From Eupeodes corollae (Eukaryota > Arthropoda > Insecta > Diptera > Syrphidae): 64,000 nt of DNA. Each line of letters begins with the position of its first letter. Position 1 is the stretch's first letter. The notes under the pieces are model-generated. The model was not told the DNA's origin and made no database searches. It worked only from the letters and a program-made list of their open reading frames with translations. Below are positions 12,654 through 27,600 of this stretch, in pieces. Both the position numbers and the translations under genes were made by a program. The stretch lies in NCBI RefSeq assembly GCF_945859685.1, contig NC_079147.1, positions 265,040,572 to 265,104,571 on the forward strand. Direction: 5' to 3'.

Positions 12654-15600
12654 GTTAGCCATAATATTATGTCAATAAAAAAACAGAACCAATAAATATA
12701 ATAAATATTTTTAAGCTATAATTTATCTATTTTTGTTCTTCATGAAGAAAATAGAGGTACACTTGGAATTTTAATGTCCGCATCTTACTTATTTAAAGAA
12801 ACATTTACTTTCAATCAAAATTAATTTGAAAATTATGTCTGTCCGTCCGTCGTCCGTTCATCCGTATAGACGAAACAATATATAAAGAGACTGCACAGAC
12901 TTTGTGACGATCCATGCTGACTGAGTGTGATAATCACAGTGTCTTACTTTAGATGCGAGTTAAAAGAAAAAAAACATGGCAAAAGATACTTTTGTATCTT
13001 TTATAGGTATGAATTTCACTCTGTCTGGTATTTGATAAAATTGTTTATATTTTTGTTTCAGTAGTAGTTAAGTCTATTTGTTTAAGTGTGCATAATGATA
13101 GTATGTAGTTAGAGTTCCGTTATTTTTATTAACTAATTGCGAATTTAAGTGATGAACTTATCTTTCGGTGGGTCAAAGTTTTTAGCACTATGTTATATCG
13201 TATACATGTGATGTACGTATAGGTACTTGTTGCGATACTTTTTATACACAAGATTACCTTATGAAAGTAAAATTCAACGGAGAAAGTTGTTTTTGTCATC
13301 AAATATTTGTTTTTTTTTTATATTTTTGATGCAATTTATAGAGAGGTGTACAAAAAAAGTGAATGAATTTTTTAAAATAAGATCAGCTTTAAAAATAATC
13401 TATCTACTAAATGCACATGCAAAACTGTGTAGCACGATCTTGGTTTGGTATTTCAAGGCCATTAGCAAAAAATTGCAAGGTACTTTTGATTTGAAATTGG
13501 ATATATTTATAACAAACAATGAAAAGCTTGTTTTAAATTTCTATTTTCCTTAGATTCCGATTTTGGGTAAAACCTAGAAAAAATTAGTCAGTTTATACAA
13601 TTTATCATCTATGAGGTGTGTTAACACCTTTTGTAGTTTGTAATGATTAGATTTGCAATTGAGACATTTGTTTAGTTTTATACAATAAGTTAGATAGATT
13701 TTTCCTCTATGATTTGGTTATGTCGTTTTGTATTGGGAATTTCTGCAAATCATTGCTACATTCTAACCACACTTTCTTTTCTCTTTTAAACAAAATTGGG
13801 AAGAAACACTTATCTAAAGTCGAAAAAGTCATTTTTGCTGATTTTGACGGCACTAACAGCCCCATAAGGACAGTCGAAATCAAGAAGAATGAAAAACTAC
13901 ATAAACAATTCTATGGGTATAAGCATTAAAATGGTCTATCTAGAAGAGATACTGGTCTAGTAAGATACTGATTAAGATATAAAACTCTCAAAATTTTATT
14001 TAAAGAAATGTGAAAAGTTTGTAAGACAAATTCAATAATATTTTTGCTGATCTTTTTTTGTTATTAATTCAAAGATATTTAAGTTAATTGATTTCATTAA
14101 GACTTTATCAGCTCTTAAGAAGATCATGTAAGCATTACAAATTTACACAAATCATATTTCATTTGCTAACATATTTTACATATTTTGTAAAAAATAAAAT
14201 AAACTTCAAGTCAGTATCTGTATTTTTAACAAGAAACTTGTTAAACGAAACAATTGTTACCAATTTTTTTAAGGGTTTTTTTTTTAGTTTTTTTTGTGAA
14301 CTTTATCAGAATTCAAAAACATCATTTATGGTATCATAAAATTATTCGAAAGGTTATACAAAATTTGGTTCTCAGTTGATTCTTGTTAAGATTTATTGTA
14401 ATTCTGTTAAATCTCTTAAAACGATATATTCTAGCGTTTTTGAAAACAAAATATCAAAACGTTAAGGAAGTTAATAAAACAAGTAATCTAATATTTTAGT
14501 TTTTTATCTTAATATTTGAAAACCTTAATTTTTAAAATATTTATATTTTATAAAAAAAAACAATGATCTTTTTTTTATATTCATTTTTGTTCATCTATGC
14601 TCATTTATTATTTTAATGATCTTGCCTAATATGATTGAAGTTCTTAAGAAAAGCGTTTAGAGTATTAGCGCACAAGTTCCTATTCTTAATCTAATGTATC
14701 AGCAAGGAATTGCTTGTTTGTTATTTTTATAAATCATACTAAAGTAACATATAAAACCTATACGGCCTTTTATTATTATTTGTTTATTTGAACCCATTAC
14801 TTCTTTACTTGAAATGCTGTTAGTGAAGCTAAATACCTAAGCAAAAATGTCACTCTATTCCGTTTCGTCTTCATTTTTTAACTCACGTCGTCAGTTTTTC
14901 ATTTAACTCCATGAAAGCTGAATTCTTTTTGACTTTATATTCATTTTTAAGAGACGGTTTAAAAAAACATATATAATAATAAAAATATACCAAACATTAA
15001 TACATTGTGTTTTTGGTGTAAAAATGAATAAGGATAAGATCAAGTACTTACAAATAGGCCTGAACTCAAAGTTTGGTTATAATAAGACAAATCTTTGTAC
15101 AAAGTCATAAAATATTTAAAAGTGATTTACTTGTCCTTAGAATTCAACAGCAAATTTCTCTTAAAAACACACTTTTTAAAAACTAAGTTCATGAAGAAAA
15201 TGTTACGATTGATTCCTATAACAAAACCGTTTCACATTTTGTTTGCATTTTAAATTTATCAAGAAATTGATTTTATTTTAATGTCAGTTTAAAGTTATAT
15301 TGTATTAAATGAAAAAGATTTTACCAAATAACCATCACACCACTGTTCTTTAATTTGTTTGAATGATTCACAAGTCCTACAATAGTAATTTGTTGTCCTT
15401 AATTTGAAATTGATCTTTAATTTCTCCAGTAATTTAAAATTTTGAAGGTTCAACCAAATTTATATTTGTTAGCGAAAAAAATTGAAATGATGGTTTTGTG
15501 AAATAATATAGCTTTTTCCACAGTATGGCAAATTTATTAATGCAAATTTTAATTACATGTGGGACAACTTTGTTGTTCAAAAGCTCATCATTCATACTTG

Positions 15601-18600
15601 TTTCATTTATCGAAGCCCAAGTCTGGACTCGATGCGCTATTTTACTCTCCCCAGAAATTTGTATCCCATTTTTCGTACACTGGGACGGGTGATTTCAATG
15701 TTTACAATTATTCGTAATTGCCCTATAACACCCGAGTTAAGCCATCTGACTCAGTTAGTTAACGAGTTTACACGGATTTTTGACGTTGCAGGTCAAACCG
15801 TCAACACCCTAGACTTGTTTCTTACCTCTGATCCCTAAAAATACGCAATCGGTGTATTACCGCCTCTAGGCACGAACGACCATTGTGTCATATCTACAAA
15901 TTTCTCATTCCAAAAGACCCCAGTTAAAGGGAATTTTTAGTCAATAAATAAGAGAGCCAACTAAGACGGTCTCAACGATTTCTTCACGCCACTACATGCT
16001 TCCTTGATAGTGACGTGGATTTTATCGCCGATATGATTGTAGACTTAATTTTTTGTGGAGTGAAAAATTTTATCCCGAATAGGGTACAATCTATCAAACC
16101 TAAAAAAAACGAATGGTTTAATTTGAGCTGTAAAGAGGTTATTAGGAGGATCAAAGCATTAGTTTTCAGATACAAAAAGCCAACCCCACTGAGAAAAACC
16201 GAAAGCTAGAAACCTACATACATATTCTACGCATTTAATTTTTGCATGACGAGAAATTACGTCAGAAAATACTACAATATCAAAATGGCAGCAAAAATAA
16301 TTATTCATTTGTTAAAAAATATGCGTAACACTACGTCTTTGTTGATTCCGCCCTCGTTTCCAATGAAATTCCTTTTATAAGCCCGATTGATAAAGCCAAT
16401 TTGCGTGCAGCACAGTTTGCTGTTAATTCGATGCTAGCAATGAGAGTAAAGAGTAATAGATTCTATGGGACGTATATACTTTCGCACTTGTATAGTAGTT
16501 AGAGTACTTAAAGATTTATCTTCACATTCACAAATCCGTTGCCGCTATTCAACTCTGCAAAACTACATGCTTTTAAGCTTTTCCATCTGTCCCAATCTAC
16601 AGGTCTCTTTCCGAGGTGATCGAATAGCATTTGTCCTGCCTGTCCCTAAAAAAAGGCGAATCCTTCAATTGCACTTACGTCCCTTCTTTCTTAAGTTGAA
16701 AGAAATATATTAAAGAAGGAAACTTCTTTATGACCGGCGGTACGGGATTCGTAGCAGAAGGTCTACCGGTGATCTCATTGTTTATTTCACCGAACTGTGG
16801 AAAAAAAAGGAACATAATTGCCCTTGATATCTTAAAGGCATTTGATAGAGTTCAGCATCAAGGACTCTTATCTAAAATGCGTGCTTTTCGTATTGATAAT
16901 TTTCTTTTCGTAAGTGTTTAAGTTTTCTCTTACGATACAGAAGTTTTTACCCCTATTGATCTGGCTATCATCGAAAACTCGAATATAATTCTCATAATTG
17001 GGCTGGTGTCCAAATAAATCACTTGAATCTTTTGAATATAATCCAAAAATTCTCGTAAGTGTTTAAGTTTTCTCTTACGATGCAGAAGTTTTTACCTCTA
17101 TTGATCTGGCTATCATCCAAAACTCGAATATAATTCTCATAATTGGGCTGGTGTCCAAATAAATCACTTGAATCTTTTGAATATAATTCAAAAGAGGGCT
17201 CTAAAAATGATAGGGGAACGCTGTCTAATAAAAACTTTTGTATCTCTTAAGCACCGTCGTAAGGTAGTTGCATTTCTCCGTTCAAACAAAGTAATACCCG
17301 GTCTTTTAGGAATCCTCATCAGTTTACCCTTGAGACCAATTTTGGACGTATACTGTAGAGTACAGAGATTCTTTTTTTAATCGCACTAAAAGAATGTGAA
17401 ATGCATTTACAAACAGACATTTAAATAACATGTGCATCGGTATTTCTTTTTTAATCCTGTCCACCCTTCCTAACTACACCCACTATGTTTAATCACATAA
17501 CAACGAAAAAGTGTAGTAAAAATGATATAAAAAATAATTGTCTCATTGCAAAACTGTCCGTCAACCATAAGTTATTTGAGTCTATTATTTTTCAAGTCAT
17601 ACCATTTAATTTTAAGTCCATAATTTGTGACAGTCAACATGGTTTTGTTCAAAATAAGTCAACAGCTACTAACCTCTTTCATTTCATTTCTTTTTGTTTA
17701 GATTCGTTTGAAGAATGGAAACAAGTTGACTGTGTCTTCACAGACTTCAGTTAGGCCATTGATAAATTGTGCCATAAAACATTAACTTCCAAACTTAAAT
17801 CCCAAGGCTTTAACGAAAAATTTGTTAGTTGGGTTTCGTCGTACTTATATAATAGATCATACAGCGTTGATTTTGGGAATGAGCGGTCATCATATTTTTA
17901 TACCAACTGGCGTGCCACAAGGTAGCCACTTAGGACCTTTACTGTTTATTTTGAACACTAACGACTTACCCTCTATTATAAAACACTCATCTGTTTTAAT
18001 TTACGCTGATGTCATTAAAATTTTCAAACGCATGGACTCACTTGACGACTGTTTACTCCTACAAGATGATCTAAATAGTTTAAGCGAATGGTGTTTTATC
18101 AATAAGCTTTCACTAAACATAGACAAACGTAAATCAATGTGTTTTACACGCAAACAAAATGTTATGACTTTCAATTATCAATTAGACTCTTCTTATTTCT
18201 CTGACCTAGGTATTATTCTTGACTCAAAATTAACTTTTACAAATCATTATGACTATATTATTAAAAAATCAAATAAGACACCCGGATTTATAAAACGGGT
18301 TTCACATGATTTTCGCGACTCTTATATTCTTAAACTTCTTTATGTAACATTTGTAAGACCAATGTTGGAATATGGCTACAGAATATGGGCTCCCTTTCAT
18401 TCAGTCCATATAAACAGAATAAAAGGAGTACTAAGAAGATTCATGCGCTTCTGCCTCCCTTCCACCGTACAATCATAGACTCACGCTCATAATTCTTTCA
18501 TCGCTTTCTAAACACAGAGAGTACATTCAGCTGTGTTGTACATTACATTATGTGTTTTATAATCAATGGGTCAGTTATATCACCATCAATTTCAGAACAA

Positions 18601-21600
18601 TTAAACTTTATTTATAGCCGTTCAAGTATTAGAAGACAAGTTTCTTTATGTCCTATATCAAGCAGATCAAACTATGGTCAAAAAAGTCCCCTCAACCAAG
18701 TGATTTTAGTTTACAAGTATTAGTTTTTGGTATATTCCGTAAGCGGTGATTTAAAAAGAAAAACATTTAAGGTACATTGTTTTTTGCAATCAATGTAAAT
18801 CTATAAATGTAAGAATAAATGTAATATTAGTCTTAAGTCTTAACTTTAGTTTGTTTAACGAGTTCAATAAATTATTAAATCATTATAAGGGTATTCATAT
18901 CCCTTTAAGTGAGGGAACAATATATTAAAATAAAATATAGTTTAAAACTTCTTAGGATTTCACTTAATTTCCAAACATTTCCATTGAATAACCTCGTCTT
19001 GGTCATCATGGTTTTGAAAATAAGTCAGATCAAGTTTAACAAATACACGTTTTAACTTTGTTTAAATATATGTACATTTGTTTTTTAATTAATGAAATAC
19101 TTAAATACTTAACGTATAAGCCTTGTTAAACTGGATTCGTTATCAGATTTTGTCAAAAAAGTTATTGTTGTAAAGTGTTGTTAAATGTTGTTACCAAATT
19201 GTCTACTGAAAGTTCATAGCATACATTTTGATAAATTGGAATGGAAAAATAATAATAAGACCAAAATGTTAAAATATATCAATCCGAAAAACAGCAATAA
19301 ATTAAATTATGCTTGCCCTGAAAATTTTTTAATTTTATTTCCAGTAAAGAAAAAATGACAAGATGCTTAGAAATGCATAATACATTCAAATTCTTGGTTA
19401 ACTTTTGTTAAATAATTTGACCTCGTATTTATTTAGTATGAGAAAAATTACTTTGAGTTGAAAGAAAATTGCAGAAGTCTAAGAAAGGACGTTTCATATT
19501 AGCAGGTGATCTTTACTGTTTAAATCCATTTTGTAAATTGCATTTTTATTACTATGAGAAATATCTTTAACTAGAAGCACTTAAACACACATTTATATTA
19601 AATGTTTACTATATACATATGTATGTGTTAAATTTTGTAATGACTCAAATAATTGTATGTAAATTTTGCACACATCTACTTGAAAATAAATAATTTTGCA
19701 CTCTTGAAAAAATCTAAAAATTGCTTTGCCTGAAAACGATAATCTTTTTGACGTAGCTATCCATCAAACTTAACTTTTAACATACGACTTATCTTTTCAA
19801 AAATTATAGGCTAAAAATGTTAAAAACACTTTCTTGTATTATTTTAAAAATATCTTGTTTGATAACTTATGTATGTATCTAACTTCAACAAGGTAAATGG
19901 ATAATATTTGCCAAAGACTTCTGGAAGAAATATAAAAGATCAGGTTTGTCTATATTTGTGTTAACATAATTTCAAGTTTTTTTGTTCTTTATTTTACAAA
20001 ACAAAAAATCCGTTAAGACAATCTACACTAATTATTGCAAAATAATTGTTCTAATAAACTTATTTTTCGAAACAAATAAAAAAGAAAAATCAACAAACAA
20101 AAAATAACGTGCATATTTACTTTGACTTAAAATATACGGAGAAATTTTATATTTGCAAGAGATCAGATAACAGTAATTATCACTTATTTGTCAAAATTTA
20201 CTTACTTGCCAGTACTTTGGTGTACTTCTTTCGTACGTACGCATACAATAGTATACGTCAAAATGTTATATTTTCATGAGTAATTTGTGTTTAAGATAAA
20301 AGATTTTAAAACAAATATAAATTGTTTTAACCAGATTTTCTTTTATTTGAAAATAAAAATTCAAATATTTTTCTTGTACAACATGCGCGATAATTTTTTT
20401 CTACTGATTCCCTTAAATTTTGTTGATTAACCAGTATTTTCAAAATACTTAAACCGGAATTGAAAAATAAGGAAATGGGTCGCTAATGGCCTTTGCAGTA
20501 AGACAATAAGATTTAGTTTATTTAAAACTGCATCTATGTGACACTGCAACTATATTGCTTGTCATAGTTTTAAGTAAGTTTAGATTGTTTATAGATTTTG
20601 TTTATTTGAGCGAGATAATTGTTATGAAGAAATTAAGATGACAATAATATATTACGATTCATAGAAATTTCATGAAAATAAGGAAAAGTAAATAAATTTA
20701 CTGAAAATATTTACTAAGTTTATAAAATATATAAATAAAACACCACTAGACAGCCATATCTATACACTCTGTATATACTCGTATGTATGTATGCCTGTGC
20801 GTAGATATGTTATACGTATTTTTATCTAAGTCTTTTTATTGTTAGGTAAATTATTTACTATTAATTTAAGGTATGATGAAAATGTGTCTTTTAACTGAAA
20901 ATGACACACAAACCGTATTGTACTGAGTTCAGTCAAGCGTAGTAAATACAATTAAAAAATATAAGTATAACTACAGGTTCAGTGTTTGGTAGTTGAATTT
21001 CACTAGACTTTAAACTGTCAAATAAAATAAAAATTTTCAAAATTTTAAAATACATTTAAAATAAACTAAATTTAATCAAAGAATGTAAAAGTTACATAAA
21101 AAAACTAATATTTTAGGAAACGCTCTTATTAAAAATATTCTTCAATGATTGCTTTCATTCTTCGAAATTATATACTGGTATTAGTTATAACTTGTGTTAA
21201 CAATAACAGCCAAATAGCCGCCTCGGCTACAGATGCAGCAGCATATTTTTCGAATTTAATGTTGGAAAAATTCAAAAAGTCTAAAGTTCGGTAGCTACTT
21301 TTGATCACTTCTTTAAGAAAAAATAGAAAAATAAATGTTTTCTTGAAAATTGCAAGAAATTCATACACCGGAAAAGTTTCACCATTCCCATTTTCATGTA
21401 GGTTAGGTCAAATCGCACCGCTCGTAACTTGTTAACCCAGAAACTGTACCAAACAGTAACAAGTTGGAAACTATAACCCTTACTTGCTTACTTAAGGTGG
21501 TGTTACGATGCCCAACAAACTTTACCATTTATAGCTGCGTCCCTAACTAGATGTCTCTAGTTGCGCATTCCAAGTTGATTGAAATCACTTTCAACTTGTG

Positions 21601-24600
21601 CGCCACCTGATTCGTGGTCTTCCTCGACTGCGGCGCTTTCCTGTGGGTGCGGATTTGAAGACATTCCATGCAATATACGTTATAAAGCCATCTTAGTCGT
21701 TGGATATTTATCCTTCTGGCTTAGGCTACGACGAAGCTCGTAGTTCCATCTCCTCCACTCAACTTCTATGCATACCGAGAAACAAAGAATAGTGCTTTCT
21801 TCCGCTTTTGTCAGGTTTTTGTAGGTCTTATAATGCGACAGTTTGGTCGCTCGAAAGAGGGCTTCACTACTTAAATTGTTTATTAATCCTAAGAAACAGC
21901 GGTTAACGAGAGAAACTCTTGGTTTGATATCGTTCATGGTGGAGTCTAGGTAAACGAAGTAAGACGTTTTGAACGAGACGTCGGTGTTGTTAACCGTTTA
22001 ACAAATGTTTGCCGCCATTGACATCACGCTGAGCTCCTCCAATTATATGAATGGTACCAGGATATTTCAGTAATTAAACTGACTTTTAAAAGCATTTTTT
22101 GTTAGCGAAAGGTTCTGTTGAGTTGTTTCCGACCTTTATGAAGCAGTGCCAATTTTCCATGGTCATCCTGCACAAACGGACAAGTTTTGCAGGGGTGTCA
22201 AAACTCTAGGAGGGATCTATACAATTCGTCCCTGTAGATGCTGTCATACGCGGCCTTGAAATCGATGAAATTAGTTAGTTAGATGTTAGTTTTTATTGAA
22301 TTTACTGTAGCCGTTATACAGTTTGCAGAAGTGATCCTTCCATATCCTCAGCATATGATGTTTCCATTTTCAAAATCTTCGACTGCAGGCATGCTTTCTC
22401 TATTTTCTTCTGCTCTTCTGCTCATAAGAGCTTGTGAGCAGCTCTAGTCCTTCTATGCAACGCCGCTTTATGTGTTTGGCTGCATTTACAAGTTACATCT
22501 TGGTTGGCGATCTCTTTCAATTGTTCAACGTTGTAACTTCTCCCAGCATCTCCCTGTTGGGCCATGGGTCTGGAAACCCGAATGGCTCCTTGGCTACAAC
22601 GAGCTAGTGGTTCTAGTCGATGTAACCGCCTTTGAAAGTTCGGACATCAATGGTTTGAGATATATAGGCTTTAAAAAATAATTCTTGGATTATCCGAACA
22701 CCAAATGAAGAAATAGACCTTATCACTGAAGATTATTATTCAATGAAAATCCGTATCATTTTGGTGCATAACCCAATCATTAAGAATATGCTAGTAGTTG
22801 ACCAGATTGGCATCTTGTATCAACTGAACTTTGAAGATCTTTAAGATTCAACAGCAGTAGTCTGGAATACTTTGAGTACCGCATACCTTTTTGATTCTTG
22901 AGTTTTCAGTTTTCATAACCATTTAAATTTTCTAACATTATTTATAATTATTGGGCAATAAAACTTAGATTGAAAAACGTGATTAATTTTTTTCAATTTC
23001 AATGCGTCCAAAAAGCTGTTTATTCAAATGTTAAGCTATTATGGGAGAACCATTTGTTTTATAAAAAAAACCCTTTTAGAAGGTGTCAACTTTAAAATAG
23101 AACTGTTTTGTTTTAATTTGTGAACATTTTTCACATTCGTAGGGTACGGTTGAAGAACGAATCTCTGTAAGTATTGGGTATTCTTGCAATGAAGAGTAAG
23201 TGTTATTGTTGAGCTGTTTAAGACGAGGGAGACTGTTTCATTAGAGCATAGTCCTTTAAAATAATGGTGAAAAGGGAGAGGCAAGGAACTTTGCAATGAT
23301 TTTCGAGCGACGTAATTGAGTTAATGATGTTACTGTCACTAATAGTTTTGAAGGCTCTTCGTTGAATACTGTCCAAGAAGCTCTAGTAAGTTTCTAGAGC
23401 ACCAGCCCATTGATGGGAGTTAAACTAAAGTCTTGGCTGTTTATAAGTTTTATAAATTTTAGCCAGATCAGTAGGCGAGTAATTTTTTTTGAACAGTCTC
23501 GAACAACCAAAAATTATTTCATTGAAAGCAGTTAAAGACAAAACTACAAAATATTAAAAATGCAATATGTATTCTATCTTTAGTTTTTTAAAACCAATAA
23601 TGAAAACACTTAAAAAAAAAACAGACGAAATTTCATATATACTCATTATTAATCATTTTTAAACGAACTTATTTTTCAAGATATTTAAGTTATTTGTGCT
23701 CCACCCAACCCCATTATACCTTTCTCTCAAAATGTAAAATCAAATGAAATTGTGTATAGTGTTTGTTTACATAATTAAACTTTTATTTTGTATTACCATA
23801 AAAATGTCTAACTGTAAATTCTTAAAACACTATGCAACTACTCGTATAGTTATTTAATTCAAGATAAAAATATGGTTTTGAATAATAAACATAATTATCG
23901 TTTAAAAATACAATAACTTAACGCCGTAAAACTACGTTTTTTCTTTTAAAAACTTTTATCTGATACCTTACTTAACTTATGTCAGAAGGGTGTGTAGTGT
24001 AGTATTATCAATTGTTAAGTGTTGACACATAACTTTGGGAACGCATTTCCTCCTACACTAGATCTGATTTATAATTAAAGCACTTATGCATCACGTACAA
24101 TTAAGCTGCGCCTTAACATCTTTTTATCTAACATTCCTGATGGTTTTGCTTTTGTTGTTGCATTTACATTCATTTATTTTATCTATGCAAATAAATAAAT
24201 GAACTGATTTGTTTAATCTTCTTAAAATGTTAATTAAATTATTTAAATAAGTTTATTATGTACATAATGTATCTTAAATTTGTATGCAGATAAAAACAAT
24301 TAAAATTCGTTTATGAAGTTCTTCCTGTTATAATACTTTTAATATTTTGGATGGAATATAAACCATCGTCTGTTTGAGTAGCAATATCAACAAAGTGCGA
24401 AAAATGTTCGACTTTTTTACTTATTGTAACCTAATTACACGAAGAATAAAATTTATAATGCTGTCACGTTTGAATATAAAAAAACAAAATAAAAATAAAC
24501 AAAAGTAGAAATAAAAATCTTGTTGACTGGAATTGAGTTGACTCTGATTAAGTTATAATTAATGTGGCGCTATAGACTTAATTAGTAATAAAAACTGTAA

Positions 24601-27600
24601 AAATTGTGCAAAATGCATTGCATGATTTGATGTAACAGGAAATTTCAGTCAAATGAAATACTTGTTAGTGTACAATTTAGAACACATGAGTGAGTTGCAT
24701 AGTTTTACTTTTGATTTGCTTTTTGTTATGGATGAAAATAAAGATAATTAAGAGCTTAAAACAATGCACCTGGTAGACTATAGTTAAGGTTAACAATAGT
24801 TTATTAGGTAAGGTTAGTATTTAAAAGGTCATGCATCAGCAATGGCCGAGAAGCACCCCACCCATATCTTTGCTAATAAATTTTACTCCCAATTTCGTGA
24901 TGATCATAGTTTTATCGAAATTACTCGAAAAATTACACAAACAAAAATTATTTTTTAAACTGTTTATAGATTTCCAGAAATAGTGATTAAAACATTAACT
25001 TTTATCTACAAGCCCATTTGCTTGCATCACGATTTGCTGTTAATTCGAAGCTATCAGAGATTGCTATGAGTCGTCCTGTTCTTGAGAGCTTAAACTATTT
25101 AATGGGAAGAATCTTCTTTCGCACTCTTGCAATTGAAAGAGCACTGAAATACCTGAAATACTTAAATCTGCTGGCTCGTATAGTACCCTCCCTATTGTTC
25201 TGAAAAAGTGTTCTTCAACACTGCGTAAGTTTTTCCATTTTACCTACTCCAAAGTTTTTTTTATTGGATGGAAAACAGCATTTTTCCAGCATGTCTATAA
25301 AAAAAAATAATCCTAGTTACCCTCCAACCATTGTCCAATGGCAGTCACGTCGCTTTTTTCTAAAGTCATGGAAACGCTGATTATTTAAAAAATATCTCGA
25401 AAAACGGAAGGTTCTAAATGACCGGCCATATGGCTTTCGTAGCAAAAGGTTCACCATTGATTTGGTGGTTTATATAACTGAACAGTGGACCAATATTTTC
25501 ATAGTTTTCGAGAAAGTAAGATCTTTACCTCCTTGTAGCCAAGGTAGTACTTCGGATTTCCAGACCCAAGGTGCTGGGAGAAGGTACAACGTCGAACGGC
25601 TACAATCGCCAGGGATCGCCAAATCCTTTTCCGACCAAATTACAAGCAACCTCTCTCGAAGTTCTCTGCCGCCAACACAATGTATCGAAAACCAGTGGTA
25701 ACATTGCCAAGATGCAATTAGAGAAGCCGCCTCTGATGTGCTGGGTTTCAAACAGCCAACAACAAGGAACCCCTGGTTTGATGAGGAATGTCGGCAGGCA
25801 AATGCAGCCAAACAACAGGCACGCAAACCGGCGCTGCATAAAAGAACGAGAGCTGCTCGTGAACTCTATGAGCAGAAGAGATGAGAGGAACGCCGACTTC
25901 TCAGAAAGAAAAAGAGAAGGCATGAGAAGCGTGCGGTGGAAGATGTTGAGAGGTATAAAAGCAGGAATGAGGTTCGAAAGTTTTATGAACAGGTGAAACG
26001 AAATTCAAAGGTACATAAACCTAGAACCGAAGGCTGCAAAGACGAAAGTGGAAACATTATAGTGGAACCGCAGTCAATGCTGAGGATATGGAAGGACCAC
26101 TTCTGCAGACTGTAAAACGGCGACGAAGAACTGAATTCCGCTGTCAGGCAGGATGATCTATTCAATATAGACGACGAAAGCCAACAATCCCGTCCTTCCG
26201 ATTTAGACGAAGTAAAGATTGCCATATCTAAGTTGAAGTCTAATAAAGCCGCTGGAGCGGATGTCTTGAATGCTGAGCTCTTTAAAGCAGATGGACATAA
26301 GTTTGTTAGCAGCATGCACCAACTTATCTGTAAGATATGGTCGGAAGAAAGCATGCCCGATGAATGGAACCTCAGTATTGTTTGCCCGATTCTGAAAAAA
26401 GGAGACCCTCTAAACTGCACCAACTATAGAGGAATCAGTCTACTAAACATCGCCTATAAAATCTTCTCTGCCGTAATATATGAACGTTTAAAGCCCATCG
26501 TCAACAACCTGATAGGTCCTTTTCAGTGTGGTTTTAGACCAGGAAAGTCTACAGTTGATTAAATATTCACACTACGGCAGATCCTGGAAAAAACCCAAGA
26601 ACACCAAATCGACACCCACCATCTTTTCATCGATTTCAAGGCCGCATATGACAGCATCTACAGGGACGAGCTGTATAGAGGTATGTCTAGTTTTGGCATC
26701 CCTGCCAAACTCGTCAGTTTGTGCAGGATGACCATGGAGAATTCACGCTGCTTCATAAAGGTTGGAAACAACTTAACAGAACCTTTCGATGTCAAAAAAC
26801 GTTTTAGACAAGGTGATGCGCTGTCATGCGATTTTTTTAACACCGTGTTTGAAAGAATAGTGCAGAGCTCACACGTCAACAATAGAGGCACTATCTTTCA
26901 AAAGTCTGTCCAATTACTGGCATATGCTGATGACATTGACATAGCGGAAGAACTCACGTGATGTCAATGGGGCTTTTGTGAGTATTGAGGCAGAGGCGGC
27001 AAAAAGAAGGGTAAAAGTCCTACGACTAAGATGGCTGGGTCACGTAGAGTGCATGGAAACCAATGCTCCGGCCCGGAAAGTCTTCGAATCCGCACCCACA
27101 GGACAGCACAGTAGAGGAAGACCGCGGATCAGGTGGCGCGCACAAGTAGAAGGTGGCCTCACCCAACTTGGAGCGCGAAACTGGAGACATCTAGCTAGGG
27201 ACCGAGCTAGATGGAGAAGGGGTGAGGTCCTAGTTCACACAGACTGTAGCGCCACCTTAAGTAAGTAAGTTAGATCTTTTCACTTGATATTTCAAACGGA
27301 TTTGATAGAGTTTGGCACCAAGCTCTCTTATCGAAAATCGTGCTTTTGGTATTGAAGAATCCTTTCTTCGTTAGGTTGGAAATGACTTTTCTTACCGTAC
27401 AATACATGTTGTATTGCATGGTTTCAAGTCTGAAAGGCATAAAATAAATGAGTGTTAAATAAATTTTCTTCTATTACACATATGATGCCGTCAAATAAAG
27501 CCAAGTGAAATAAGACCAACCGATTTTTACGTTGGGTATAAACAAATAACACTCGTGCTCACTATAAGATTCGGGGTATGTGCGAAGTGGAGTTTATGCA

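Noticed and set aside
13227..13553. 108-codon frame in ZIP intron 1
   Set aside because: Composition typical of AT-rich DNA (Lys, Phe, Ile), no domain, no conserved start or splice context.
16911..17200. Possible CRISPR-like or satellite array
   Set aside because: Only two units of 145 bp within a LINE; a simple tandem duplication.
25470..25923. Two long minus-strand frames opposite RTE copy D
   Set aside because: Antisense shadows of the RTE linker and RT; same shadows occur opposite copy B (8149-8568) and copy E (51637-52014).
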